Positions 52,368 to 61,566 of a DNA stretch of 64,000 nt are shown here, piece after piece. Below the pieces are notes generated by a model. That model was not told the origin of the DNA. It made no database searches and saw nothing but the letters and a program-made list of their open reading frames with translations. The position numbers and the translations under genes are program-made. The stretch spans positions 119,601-183,600 of the forward strand of contig NZ_JGYQ01000013.1 in NCBI RefSeq assembly GCF_000741535.1, given 5' to 3'. Position 1 is the first letter of the stretch; every line of letters begins with the position of its first letter. The stretch is from Bifidobacterium boum. GTDB lineage: Bacteria; Actinomycetota; Actinomycetes; Actinomycetales; Bifidobacteriaceae.

Positions 52368-53231
52368 ATGGCAAGTAGTTCGAGGATGACGTCGTATCAG
52401 CGGCGAGAGCAGCTTATCGAAATCGGGCGGTCGCTATTCGCGTCCAAAGGGTTTGAAGCGGTGAGCGTCGAGGAAATCGCCGCCAGTGCGAAAGTCAGCA
52501 AGCCCATCGTCTATGAGCATTTCGGCGGCAAAGAGGGCTTGTATGCTGTCGTCGTCGACCGTGAGATGCGCGCGCTGACCGACGCGCTGATTGGCTCCCT
52601 CAATGACGCCGACGCCCATCCCCGGCAGATTGTGGAACGCGCCGCCCTCGCACTGCTCACCTACATTGAAGAGAATCCCGAAGGCTTCCAAGTCTTGGTG
52701 CGGGACTCCCCCAGCACTGATCCGACCGGTTCGTTCAGCTCGCTGCTCGGCGATGTGAGCTCCAAAGTCGAGCAGATCCTCGTCGAATGGTTCAAACGCC
52801 TGCATCTTCCCGCCAAAAGCGCGCCATACTACGCGCAAATGCTCGTCGGCATGACCGTATTCACCGGCCAGTATTGGGCGGACCGGCCCAAGCTCGGCAA
52901 AGAACAGCTCGCCGCGCTGATCGTCAACCTCGCCTGGCACGGCCTGTCCCGTCTTGAAGCGAAGCCAGAACTGCGCTACGAGGGGTCGAAAGCCAAGCGT
53001 GCGCGTGAAGCGGCCGAAAAGGCGGCGCAGAAAGCGAAACGCGCGGAGTCGAACAAGGGCAAGACGGCAGACGCAAACGGGGCGCGTGATGGCAGCAGTC
53101 ATGATTCCGCCACGGAGAGCGATGCCGCCGGCGACATCGACAATACTGACGGTACCGACACCACCGCTGCCGGCACCAACCCTTCCAGCACTGTTACCGC
53201 CGCATCATCCGCCCCGACACCTGAAGCATGA
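52368..53231 (+). CDS. TetR/AcrR-family regulator with a long disordered tail
   Basis: 287 residues. The helix-turn-helix is FEAVSVEEIAASAKVSKPIVYEHFGGKEGLYAVVV (about 27-60). The helical ligand/dimer domain extends to about 200. An unusual tail follows: a Lys/Ala/Glu helix (KAKRAREAAEKAAQKAKRAE) and then about 60 Asp/Ser/Thr-rich residues. ATG 52368 lacks a strong ribosome site, and ATG 52386 (MTSYQRREQ) is an alternative. The target genes are not obvious: no divergent partner, and the next gene is 168 bases downstream. Confidence 0.88.
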   Translation: MASSSRMTSYQRREQLIEIGRSLFASKGFEAVSVEEIAASAKVSKPIVYEHFGGKEGLYAVVVDREMRALTDALIGSLNDADAHPRQIVERAALALLTYIEENPEGFQVLVRDSPSTDPTGSFSSLLGDVSSKVEQILVEWFKRLHLPAKSAPYYAQMLVGMTVFTGQYWADRPKLGKEQLAALIVNLAWHGLSRLEAKPELRYEGSKAKRAREAAEKAAQKAKRAESNKGKTADANGARDGSSHDSATESDAAGDIDNTDGTDTTAAGTNPSSTVTAASSAPTPEA

Positions 53232-53287
53232 GTCCCCATCCTCATCCATCCCCATCCCTCTTCAGGTCTGAACCGGCGGTAACGCAT

Positions 53288-53324
53288 CTGTGAAATCATC
53301 ATGCAAATTATGGTGATTTCACAG
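53288..53324. promoter_or_regulatory. 15-bp stem-loop between the TetR gene and the glycosyltransferase gene
   Basis: CTGTGAAATCATCAT and ATGGTGATTTCACAG pair over 15 bp with one G-U and a 7-base AT-rich loop. It is either a terminator for the TetR gene or an operator for the next gene. Confidence 0.55.
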
Positions 53325-53398
53325 CAAATCGGGCGATTCCGCCTATACGCAGTTCCACCTCGTGGTAGCCTTGCACGGGACATACAGAAGGTGGAGCA

Positions 53399-54529
53399 AT
53401 GACCAATTTCACGGACACCACGCCGCAGCCGCAGCCGAATCTTCAACGAGGAACGATTCCATCGGCAGACGTCGATGACGGCGAGCAGCCTACGGGACGC
53501 GCGCAAGGGAAAACATTGACCTTCGTAGTGCCCGCATACAACATGGAACAGTACCTCGAACGCTGCGTCGCATCACTGCTCGACACGCCCGACACCAGCG
53601 ATCTCGAAGTGCTGATCGTCGACGACGGCTCATCCGATACAACCCCAGCACTCGCCGACCGGCTCCAAGCCGCACATCCGGGCGTGGTCAGGGCAATCCA
53701 CCAACCGAACAAAGGGCACGGCGGCGCGGTCAACACCGGTATCCGCGAGGCCGCAGGCATGTATGTGAAAGTCGTGGACGCCGACGACTGGGTTGGTAGC
53801 GATTCGCTCGGCAGGGTCATGGAAACCTTGCGGGCGCAACGCGACGAGCGGGAGCCCGTCGACCTGCTGGTCACCGATTATGTGTATGACAAGGTCGGCA
53901 AGCGCAACAAGCATGTCGTGCATTTCAGCAACGTGATGGACGCGAACAAGCGGCTCAGCTGGGACGATTTGCGGCATTTCGGCATCGCACAGTACATGAT
54001 CATGCACGCGCTCACCTTCCGCACCTCGGTGGTGCGCGAATCAGGTATGATCTTGCCGGAACACACGTTTTATGTTGATTTTATATACTCGTATCAGCCA
54101 TTCCCGTGGGTCCATACGCTCATGTACCTGGATACGCCGTTCTACCATTACTTCATCGGGCGTGAAGGCCAATCCGTGCAGACCGACGTGATGATCAGGC
54201 GCGTGCGGCAACTGCAACTCGTCAACCATCTCATGCTCGAGGCGACGCCCGAACGTGGCACCGTGCCGGACGGGCTGTACCGGTACATGATCCACTTCCT
54301 GTCGATCAACAGCGTAGTGACCAGCGTGTTCCTGATTTTGTCACGCAATCGCGAAAACTATCTGGAAAAGGACCGACTGTGGCATGAGATCGATGTCGTC
54401 TCGCCGCAAATCGGGCACGATGTGCGGCATAAGCTCGCTTCTCGCGCCATCAACTTGCGTGGACGGACCGGACGTTTCGTCATCCGTCACGGCTACAGCA
54501 TCGCCGAACACGTCGTCGGGTTCAACTGA
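53399..54529 (+). CDS. Family 2 glycosyltransferase
   Basis: A 376-residue GT-A fold enzyme. It has LTFVVPAYNMEQYLERCVASLL at about 40-61, VLIVDDGSSD, GHGGAVNTGIREAAGMYVKVVDADDWV (metal-binding DxD region), and a C-terminal half without membrane helices. A polar 35-residue N-terminal extension precedes the domain. It probably adds a sugar to a cell-surface polymer or lipid, but there are no polysaccharide genes nearby to tell which. Start follows AAGGTGGAGCA. Confidence 0.88.
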   Translation: MTNFTDTTPQPQPNLQRGTIPSADVDDGEQPTGRAQGKTLTFVVPAYNMEQYLERCVASLLDTPDTSDLEVLIVDDGSSDTTPALADRLQAAHPGVVRAIHQPNKGHGGAVNTGIREAAGMYVKVVDADDWVGSDSLGRVMETLRAQRDEREPVDLLVTDYVYDKVGKRNKHVVHFSNVMDANKRLSWDDLRHFGIAQYMIMHALTFRTSVVRESGMILPEHTFYVDFIYSYQPFPWVHTLMYLDTPFYHYFIGREGQSVQTDVMIRRVRQLQLVNHLMLEATPERGTVPDGLYRYMIHFLSINSVVTSVFLILSRNRENYLEKDRLWHEIDVVSPQIGHDVRHKLASRAINLRGRTGRFVIRHGYSIAEHVVGFN

Positions 54530-54582
54530 TCCTCCGGATTCGGCTGGAGCTGTCACCGTCGGCAGAAACAAAACCACAACCC

Positions 54583-54724
54583 TCTACCGACGCTCACAAC
54601 ACACTCAGCATCGGCAGAAACAGAACCCTCACCTTCTGCCGACACTGACAGACATCCCAGCGTCGGTAGACGAAGAACCATAACCCACTACCGACGCTCA
54701 CAACCGACTCAGCGTCGGTAGAAG
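54583..54724. repeat. Array of three CTACCGACGCT-type hairpins
   Basis: Units: TCTACCGACGCT with AGCATCGGCAGA (54583-54617), CTTCTGCCGACACT with AGCGTCGGTAGACG (54633-54672), ACTACCGACGCT with AGCGTCGGTAGAAG (54688-54724). A half copy (GTCGGCAGA) lies at 54558-54566. Units repeat every 52-54 bases between two convergent genes. The single relative at 25201-25240 shows that the family is dispersed. Confidence 0.75.
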
Positions 54725-54786
54725 GTGAGGGGGCGGGCTGATTGACGCTCAACAACTGGGACAACGCCACTGGTCTTGGCAGATGC

Positions 54787-56442
54787 TCAGCGGTCGGACA
54801 TGGCGAAGGAATTGCGCATCAGGTTGCTGGACGTGTACAGCACCTTGCCGAGCAGCTCCTGGGTTTGCGAGCGCAAGTAATCCGCCATCCGCTGGTTCGC
54901 TTGTTCGAGCGCATCACACACCATACGCGAGCCGCCGGCTCCGACGCCGTCAGCAGTTCCTGCCGTACTGGCACCATCCATGCGCACGGCGTCGTGCTTG
55001 ATGCCTTCGACATCCTCGATATCAGCGCAGCTAACGGCATGCCCGGCACCGGCAATCGCACCCGCACCCGTCGCTCCCCGCAACGCGGCGTCAACGCGAG
55101 CGATATGCGCGTGCCCATGCGACATGACGTTCTCCCGGTAATGCTCAATCGCGTTGCTGTTGGACACATAATGCGGGTCGGCGAGCGCCGCAATGATGCG
55201 GCTCGTCCAGTAGAACGAGTCGGTCGACACCTCCGCGCTCGTATCGCGCAGATACGCGGGCGTGTCGCGCACGTTCGTGTAGAACGGCGTGAGCGTAGTG
55301 AACGGGCCCGAGCCGTATTGCAGCCACATCACCGACCGGTTCGCTTCCGGCTCGTACGGGCGGATCTGCAGCAAGCCCATCTGCCCTGTGCGGTTGATGC
55401 CGATCGGGCGGTAGCGGTGCCGCGTCTCCTCCGTGCCGAGCGTGCCGTACGGGTCGTAGGGCGTGTCCTCGAAATGCGAAGCCATGAGGAACGCGACATC
55501 CTCAACCGTCACACGGTTCTCCGGCCGGCGACACCACGGAATGTCATCGGATATCGGCGTATAGCGGGCGGCTGGCGAATCCCAGTCCTCGCTCGGGTTC
55601 AGATAGCGCTCCATATACCAGGCACGCGGCGTGTTGTAGATATGGTCTTTCGTCGTGCACGTACCGAACAGCGTGCGCGGATTGAACCGGCCAACTCGGT
55701 TCAAGCTGTCTGCGCCCATGCCGCGGTCGAGATGATTCACGCGGATGAACTCCGTCAGATCGGCGCTGCACATATGATTGCGGGCATCGCCGAGCGCGTC
55801 CTCCACATCGAAATCGTCAAGCCCCAACTGGTTGGGAATAGCGGCATAGCAGTCATCCGGCACACGCTTGGCAATCCAATGATGCCCGCCGATCGTCTCC
55901 ACATACCAAATCTCATCCACATCCGAAATGGCGATGCCGTTCGCCTCATACGTGCCAAACCGCTCCAGCAACTCCCCCAGCCTGCGCACGCCTTCACGCG
56001 CGGAACGCACATACGGCAGCACCAGCGTAATGAAATCCTCCTCGCCGATGCCACCGGGGGTTTCCGGCCGGTAATCAGCATCACCGGGATTGCCGTGGGC
56101 CGGCTGCAATTCGACCATCGGGTCGGCGCCGAGCACCCGCTCGTTCACTGCGATCGTCTCGGTCGCGCTCATCGCGATATTGCGCTCGCTGATGCCGCAT
56201 TCCGCAAGGATGCCGCGGCCGGGCAGCGCGTTCGGGACGATGCTGTAGCGGCACGGATCGTCCGGCAGTTCGATGCTCACATGGCTCAGTTCACTGCGGT
56301 AATGCCGCGGCTGGTCAGCCGGATTCACGGCGATGAAGCGTTTCGGATCGTAACGACCGGAACCGGAATCGTCGTTGCGGGCGATCATGGTCGAGCCGTC
56401 AATAGTCGCGGTTTTTCCGACAAGAAGCGTAGTACAAGACAT
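54787..56442 (-). CDS. pepD: C69-family dipeptidase (PepD-like)
   Basis: A 551-residue Ntn-type peptidase. Cys3 near the N-terminus (MSCTTLLVGKTATIDGSTMIARNDD) is the expected nucleophile after removal of the first residues. VLGADPMVELQP, EIWYVETIGGHHWIAKRVPDD and NRVGRFNPRT are characteristic of dipeptidase A. It releases amino acids from peptides in the cytoplasm, and no signal peptide is seen. ATG 56442 fits the family; upstream codons contain a GGGACA tandem repeat and are not coding. Confidence 0.92.
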   Translation of the reverse strand: MSCTTLLVGKTATIDGSTMIARNDDSGSGRYDPKRFIAVNPADQPRHYRSELSHVSIELPDDPCRYSIVPNALPGRGILAECGISERNIAMSATETIAVNERVLGADPMVELQPAHGNPGDADYRPETPGGIGEEDFITLVLPYVRSAREGVRRLGELLERFGTYEANGIAISDVDEIWYVETIGGHHWIAKRVPDDCYAAIPNQLGLDDFDVEDALGDARNHMCSADLTEFIRVNHLDRGMGADSLNRVGRFNPRTLFGTCTTKDHIYNTPRAWYMERYLNPSEDWDSPAARYTPISDDIPWCRRPENRVTVEDVAFLMASHFEDTPYDPYGTLGTEETRHRYRPIGINRTGQMGLLQIRPYEPEANRSVMWLQYGSGPFTTLTPFYTNVRDTPAYLRDTSAEVSTDSFYWTSRIIAALADPHYVSNSNAIEHYRENVMSHGHAHIARVDAALRGATGAGAIAGAGHAVSCADIEDVEGIKHDAVRMDGASTAGTADGVGAGGSRMVCDALEQANQRMADYLRSQTQELLGKVLYTSSNLMRNSFAMSDR

Positions 56443-56487
56443 GATTCCACTGTAGAACGGCATCGGGATGGGCTGGATCGGCGCCGC

Positions 56488-56513
56488 AGGGACAGGGACA
56501 GGGACAGGGACAG
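56488..56513. repeat. GGGACA hexanucleotide tandem repeat
   Basis: Four direct copies of GGGACA lie 46 bases upstream of pepD, in the gap it shares with the divergent ABC transporter genes. Confidence 0.8.
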
Positions 56514-56695
56514 GATGAGAAAAAACGCCGTCCGCGAAAGAATCAACACCCGCGCGGGGACGGGGGCGGGAACGCCGTCCGCGTTGATAGCGGGCGATAG
56601 GGGATTGATATAGCCGCACCGCTACCTGCATCCCGCGTACCCTCTAAAGTGGGATGAGGCAATCCGCCGTGAGGGTCCTCGTGAAAGGAGCATCG

Positions 56696-57430
56696 ATGAT
56701 CACTATCCGTGACGTGCACAAGCGCTACAGCGAACATGACGTGCTCAACGGCATCGATCTTGATATTCCGCACGCGGCGACGGTCACCGTCATCGGCCCG
56801 TCCGGATCCGGCAAATCCACGCTGCTTCGCGTGATTGACGTGCTCGAACATGCTGATAAGGGGACCATCGATTTCGGCGACGGTCCTGTTGATTTGGCGA
56901 CCCGCGACAAGACGACGATTCGCGACATCCGTTCACGAATCGGTTTCGTCTTCCAAAATTACAATCTTTTCGCCAATAAGACCGCGCTGCAAAACGTGAC
57001 CGAACCGCTGATCTACGCGCAAGGCAAGTCACGCAAGGAAGCCGAAACCATCGGGCGTGAGCAGCTCGACCGGGTCGGGCTCGCCGATTTCGCCGACCGC
57101 TACCCCAGCACCCTGTCCGGAGGCCAGCAGCAGCGCGTGGGCATCGCCCGTGCGATCGCCGCGAAACCGGAGCTCCTGCTCCTTGACGAGCCGACTTCCG
57201 CGCTTGACCCGGAGATGGTCGGGGGCGTGCTTGAAGTCATTCGGCAACTCGCCTCGGACGGCATGACCATGCTGATGGTCACCCACGAGATGCGGTTCGC
57301 CCGGGAGGCTTCCGACCACGTCGTGTTCTTCGAACACGGCAGTATTGTGGAACAGGGCTCGGCAAGCGATATCTTCGATCATCCGTCACAGCCGAGAACC
57401 GCGGAATTCCTGCAATCCTTCGCATCCTGA
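56696..57430 (+). CDS. Polar amino-acid ABC transporter ATPase
   Basis: 244 residues: Walker A VTVIGPSGSGKSTLLRVI, Q-loop FQNYNLFANKTALQN, signature LSGGQQQRVGIARAI, Walker B LLLLDEPTSALDPEM, and switch His MVTHEMRFA. This is the HisP/GlnQ class of importer ATPases. ATG 56696 has AAAGGAG upstream. First gene of a three-gene importer operon with the binding protein and permease. Confidence 0.94.
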   Translation: MITIRDVHKRYSEHDVLNGIDLDIPHAATVTVIGPSGSGKSTLLRVIDVLEHADKGTIDFGDGPVDLATRDKTTIRDIRSRIGFVFQNYNLFANKTALQNVTEPLIYAQGKSRKEAETIGREQLDRVGLADFADRYPSTLSGGQQQRVGIARAIAAKPELLLLDEPTSALDPEMVGGVLEVIRQLASDGMTMLMVTHEMRFAREASDHVVFFEHGSIVEQGSASDIFDHPSQPRTAEFLQSFAS

Positions 57431-57647
57431 CACGCCTGCCGCCCCTCGCAGTCCGTCCAGCCGGCCGCCGGACCCGCGAGGCCCGCGCAACACACACCGC
57501 ACCGTCCGCCACCCAGCCACCGCGCCGGCACCTGTACCGGCACCCATACCGGAGACGCACCCGAACCGGCATGCATCACATACGTCATCACCCGATATCA
57601 ACCACACATCAACACATAAAACACATCAACACATAAGGAGAGAAACC

Positions 57648-58469
57648 ATGACCGCACACACTGCACATACGCGCCACGCCCTGCGACTCGCCGCGGCAGC
57701 ACTCGCAGCAATCATCACCATCGCGCCGCTGAGCGCTTGCGGCTCCTCCAGCTCGTCCACGAGCGCGCTGCAGGAAGTCAAGAACAAGGGAACGTTGGTC
57801 TTCGGCACCGAAGGCACGTACGCGCCCTACAGCTACCATGATTCGAAAACCAACAAACTCACCGGCTACGACGTGGATGTCGCCACTGCCGTCGCCAAAG
57901 ACCTCGGTGTGAAGGCTGAATTCTCCGAAGCGAACTTCGATTCGCTACTCGCCAGCGTGGATTCGAAGAAAACCGACAGCGTGGCGAATGAAATCACCGT
58001 CACCGCCGAACGCAAGGCGAAATACGATTTCACCGAGCCGTACGCCTACTCATACGGCGTGGTCGTCACCCGCAAGAACGACAATTCCATCAAATCCTTC
58101 GACGATATCAAAGGCAAGAAAGACGCCGGGCAGAACGGCAGCAACTGGGCGAAAGTCGCGCAAGATAAAGGCGCGACGCTCGTGCAGGTCAACGATTTCT
58201 CGCAAGCCGTGGAAACCCTGACCTCCGGACGTGCCGACGTGATTGTCAACGACGGGCTCGCTGTGCTCGACTACCTCAAGCAGAAGCCGAACGCCGATAT
58301 CAAAATCGCCGTGAAAAGCGAGAAAACCCCGGCCGCGCACTTCCCGCTGCGCAAGGGCAGCGACGACCTGACCGAAGCGATTAACAAGTCCATCGCCAAG
58401 CTGCGCAAAGACGGGACGCTCAAGAAGATCTCTGAGAAGTACTTCGGCGAGGACATCTCAACCAAGTAA
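57648..58469 (+). CDS. Amino-acid ABC transporter substrate-binding lipoprotein
   Basis: A 273-residue solute-binding family 3 protein with a signal peptide (RLAAAALAAIITIAPLSACG) and a lipobox LSAC. It has GTLVFGTEGTYAPYSYHDS, LTGYDVDVATAVAKDLG, RKAKYDFTEPYAYSYGVVV and DGLAVLDYL, typical of cystine/polar amino-acid receptors. It is anchored to the outer membrane face by lipid. ATG 57648 has AAGGAG 7 bases upstream. The 217-base gap from the ATPase gene is rich in ACCGGCACC-like repeats. Confidence 0.94.
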   Translation: MTAHTAHTRHALRLAAAALAAIITIAPLSACGSSSSSTSALQEVKNKGTLVFGTEGTYAPYSYHDSKTNKLTGYDVDVATAVAKDLGVKAEFSEANFDSLLASVDSKKTDSVANEITVTAERKAKYDFTEPYAYSYGVVVTRKNDNSIKSFDDIKGKKDAGQNGSNWAKVAQDKGATLVQVNDFSQAVETLTSGRADVIVNDGLAVLDYLKQKPNADIKIAVKSEKTPAAHFPLRKGSDDLTEAINKSIAKLRKDGTLKKISEKYFGEDISTK

Positions 58470-58522
58470 CGCTCGGTTGCGCTGGAAACTGAAAACCGGC
58501 ATAGATTACGAAAGGAGCCGCA

Positions 58523-59185
58523 ATGGACGGCAGGGTCTGGCAGATAGTCGTCGATTCATTCGGCAGACTACTGATTCCAGGAATCACGGTGACGATTCCA
58601 CTCACCTTGGTTTCCTTCGCCATTGGCTTGGCGCTGGCGATCATCGTGGCGCTCACCCGCGTGGCACGTACGCCGGTGCTCACGCAAATCGCGCAGTTCT
58701 ACGTGTGGGTGTTCCGCGGGACGCCGCTGCTCGTGCAGCTGTTCGTGATCTTCTTCGGCCTGCCGTCCATTGGCGTGACCATTCCGGCGATTCCGTCCGC
58801 TATAATTGCGTTCTCGCTCAACGTGGGCGCCTACGCGTCCGAGACCTTGCGCGGGGCGATTGAAGCGGTGCCGCGCGGACAGTTCGAAGCCGGGTATGCA
58901 ACGAATATGTCGTATGTGACGGTCATGCGCCGCATCGTGCTGCCGCAGGCGTTCCGGTCGGCGTTCCCCGCGCTGTTCAACACGTTCATCTCGCTGGTCA
59001 AGGACACGTCGCTTGCGGCGAATATCACCGTCGTCGAGATGTTCATGACCGCGCAGCGCATCACCGCCGTGTACTATGAACCGCTCGCGCTGTACCTTGA
59101 GGTCGGGGTCATCTATCTGCTGTTCTGCACGGTGCTTACCTGGGTGCAGCACTGGTGCGAGCGGCGGTTGGCGGCGCACAGCTGA
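58523..59185 (+). CDS. Amino-acid ABC transporter permease
   Basis: 220 residues, HisM/GlnP class with about five helices. The N-terminal region ITVTIPLTLVSFAIGLALAIIVAL is followed by VFRGTPLLVQLFVIFFGLP and the EAA loop EAVPRGQFEAGYATNMSYVTVMRRIVLPQA. It completes the importer with the preceding ATPase and lipoprotein. The substrate is probably cystine or another polar amino acid. Start follows GAAAGGAGCCGCA. Confidence 0.94.
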   Translation: MDGRVWQIVVDSFGRLLIPGITVTIPLTLVSFAIGLALAIIVALTRVARTPVLTQIAQFYVWVFRGTPLLVQLFVIFFGLPSIGVTIPAIPSAIIAFSLNVGAYASETLRGAIEAVPRGQFEAGYATNMSYVTVMRRIVLPQAFRSAFPALFNTFISLVKDTSLAANITVVEMFMTAQRITAVYYEPLALYLEVGVIYLLFCTVLTWVQHWCERRLAAHS

Positions 59186-59331
59186 GCGCGGGGCGCTGTC
59201 TGTTTTGCGCGGACCGCGAATCCTGATGCCGGACAGATGCATCCGCCATCGTCTTGCCTTAGCATAGGCAACCAACACGCGGGGCGAACGGAAGGGAGCC
59301 CCGCCGGCAACCATCAATGAAAGAAGGAACC

Positions 59332-59592
59332 ATGAGCGATATCAACGTGTACGGCGCAAGCTGGTGCGGCGACTGCAAGCGGGCCAAGGAGGCGCTGAAC
59401 CGGTTCGGCGCGGCGTTCGACTGGCACGACATCGAGCAGGAGGACGGCGCCGCCGACAAGGCCGTGGAAATCAGCGGGCAGAAGCACATCCCGGTTGTCC
59501 AGTATGCGGACGGATCGTTCCAAGTCGAGCCGTCGGCCAACGACATCAAGGCGAAACTGCAGGAGCTGGGCGCGCTGCCGGCAGAGGCGTGA
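59332..59592 (+). CDS. Mycoredoxin/glutaredoxin-like protein
   Basis: An 86-residue thioredoxin-fold protein: INVYGASWCGDCKRAKEALNR with the active-site pair Cys-Gly-Asp-Cys, and KHIPVVQYADGSFQVEPSA with the cis-Pro. It reduces disulfides, mixed thiol adducts or methionine-sulfoxide partners. ATG 59332 follows AAGGAACC. The cystine-type importer next door makes a link to sulfur/redox metabolism plausible. Confidence 0.88.
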   Translation: MSDINVYGASWCGDCKRAKEALNRFGAAFDWHDIEQEDGAADKAVEISGQKHIPVVQYADGSFQVEPSANDIKAKLQELGALPAEA

Positions 59593-59700
59593 AGCGTGGA
59601 CTGTCGGCCGTATCCTGAACCACGTGGGACGCGGCCGACAGTCCGCGACAAGCCGTGACACGGCGTGCCGGTCGAGCCATGGTGTACAATACCGTTTGTT

Positions 59701-59774
59701 GCCCCTCTAGCTCAATTGGTTAGAGCAGCGTCCTTTTAAGTCGTGGGTTGTGGGTTCGAGTCCCACGGGGGGCA
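59701..59774 (+). tRNA. tRNA-Lys (anticodon UUU)
   Basis: A 74-base cloverleaf: acceptor GCCCCTC/GGGGGGC plus discriminator A, D-stem GCTC/GAGC, anticodon loop CTTTTAA with TTT at 34-36, T-arm GTGGG-TTCGAGT-CCCAC. CCA is not encoded. In the anticodon stem GCGTC/GTCGT one position is U-U and another G-U, so the stem is weaker than usual. It stands at the junction with a decayed mobile segment. Confidence 0.93.
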
Positions 59775-59820
59775 CGCTTTCCTTCCATCTTCCCCTTTGA
59801 TCTTTGTGAGGCTGCGGGGG

Positions 59821-61121
59821 TTATCGTGTTCTTGCGTCGTCCTGTGGCGTTGTGAGGCTTTGGCTGGGGTCTGTTTCCTGCTGGGGGTTCCAGGTGATGC
59901 CGTAGGAGTTGTAGAGCTGGTCGAACCGGCGGACTGCTTGGCTGACAGCGTGTGGGTTGTCGGGGTTGAACCGGGTGTCTTGGAGGATGGTGAAGGCTTG
60001 GTCGATGATGCGGCACATGTCATGCACGGTAAGGTTGTCGGCTTGTTTTTCCGCACCTTGTCTCATGACGGGTCTGTGGTGGTTCATGCTGGCTTGCCAT
60101 TCCAACGCGGCCAGGCGTGTGCTGCGCGGATCGGCGGCCCAGCGGCGGCGCAGCTGTTTGAGGGTGAGTTCTTTGCCGAGGTCGTAGGCGTTGAATCGTT
60201 GCCGCCATCCGTCTGCGCTTTTCCATGTGATGGTGTAGCCGACGACCTGGCTGGCATCGGTGAAATCTCCTTTCCTGACGCCTTTCTTCAGTCGGGGGTC
60301 GATTATGAGTCCTTCCCCGCGTATTCTGCGGATGAACTCATCCTCGCTGTGTGAGTCTTTGGCCAGAGCGGCTACGAGGAGGCCGAGTTTCTGCTTGGGC
60401 ATGGCATCCGCTTTGACCTAGTTGGTCAGGTTTTGCCGCTGCTTGGTGGTGAGTGTGTTCCAGTCGCATCCAGGGTGGGGTTCCGCCCAGTCGTGGTGGG
60501 CTTTCCATTGGGCCCATTCCCAGTATTCGGCTTGTTGGAAGCAGATGACCTGCCGGTTGGCAGTGTAGCCCAGGGCTTGCAGATAGGGGTAGGTCTCTTC
60601 CATGCCGCGGCAGGCTTCTTGTGCTTGGATCCGGTCGTGATAAGGGTTGTACCAGCCTTCTTTTCCGGCAAGGTTGACCATGAGGTGGATATGGTCGTTC
60701 CCTCTCTTGGATAAACCATGCCGGACGGCAATCCATGCCGCCTCGTCCAAGCCCATGCGTTTCAGGTAGTCTTCCGCCAAACCAACCCACTGTTGGTCGG
60801 TGAGGATGTCATGGCCGGCTTTAATGGCCAGGCTGCAATGCCAAATCCTGTCCTTACCGCCCTGTTTCTCCGGATTGTGTTTGCCTCGCCGGTCGGGAGG
60901 ATTATCCTCACCCTCCCGTTTCAGCCTCAGGTAGTTCCTGTCGAACTGCTTCTCTATTCTCCGGAAACTGTCCGCCGGCTGGCCGTCCAAGTCGAACTGG
61001 CCAGTAAGATCACTGCTGGTGGCGATCACATGCGGGTGATGATGCTCATTGCGCGACCCGGACCGAAGAGATACCTCAACAGCCCCGCGGGATTGCTGCC
61101 TCTGGTGATGTTCGGAATCAT
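59821..61121 (-). pseudogene. Relaxase of a mobilisable element, frameshifted and with an internal stop
   Basis: The N-terminus reads MIPNITRGSNPAGLLRYLFG, followed by GRA, then needs a one-base shift near 61040-61045 to continue NEHHHPHVIATSSDLTG. The HUH-type motif NDHIHLMVNL, typical of relaxases that nick oriT, follows. At 60418-60420 an in-frame TAG interrupts the chain, after which MPKQKLGLLVAALAKDSHSE and the remaining 190 residues continue in the same frame to 59821. The original product was about 430 residues. Two lesions make function unlikely. Confidence 0.8.
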
Positions 61122-61155
61122 ACTAACCATCATGCGGACAATTGACACAGTAATC

Positions 61156-61178
61156 GGGTGGAAAACCTCCTTCCACCC
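61156..61178. other. Hairpin between relaxase and mobC, possible oriT
   Basis: GGGTGGAA (61156-61163) and TTCCACCC (61171-61178) form a perfect 8-bp inverted repeat, overlapped by CCTCC/GGAGG. Relaxase and mobC genes diverge from this point, the usual place for an origin of transfer. Confidence 0.4.
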
Positions 61179-61212
61179 AGGAGGAAAGCCATTTTCTGCG
61201 ATGCTAGTAGGT

Positions 61213-61566
61213 ATGGAAATCAGAGGAACACACAACCAAAAAACACTTACACGATGCTCCCCGCAATAGGGAGATCCATATCCGCGTGACCGAGCAGCAG
61301 CTCTCAGACATCCAACAGAAAGCTCATGAAGCCGGCGTTAGCGTGAGCAAGTATCTGATACCCCATGCTCTCATCTCGAGCAAACCATCCACACCAAGCA
61401 GGAAGACGAGAAGAACACGACGCTACAAGCAATCCAGGTGGAGATCCACCGTATCGGTGTGAACATAAACCAAATAGCACACCAGACAAATTTGGATAAG
61501 AAAGTCGATTTCCGGGGAATCCGTGCCTTTTTAAAAGAAATTGATTCGCGAACTCGCGGAATCTAG
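61213..61566 (+). pseudogene. mobC: MobC-like mobilisation accessory protein, two frameshifts
   Basis: From ATG 61213 the sequence reads MEIRGTHNQKTLTRCSP, then shifts frame near 61262 to NREIHIRVTEQQLSDIQQKA, the ribbon-helix-helix core of MobC. It shifts again near 61370 to QEDEKNTTLQAIQVEIHRIG followed by VNINQIAHQTNLD, ending at TAG 61566. Together the three pieces make a normal MobC of about 118 residues. It would have helped the relaxase bind oriT. Confidence 0.75.

Noticed and set aside
54742..56613. 623-codon plus-strand open frame
   Set aside because: It mirrors pepD in the opposite strand. It is Arg/His/Val/Ala-rich and has no domain, while pepD carries all family motifs.
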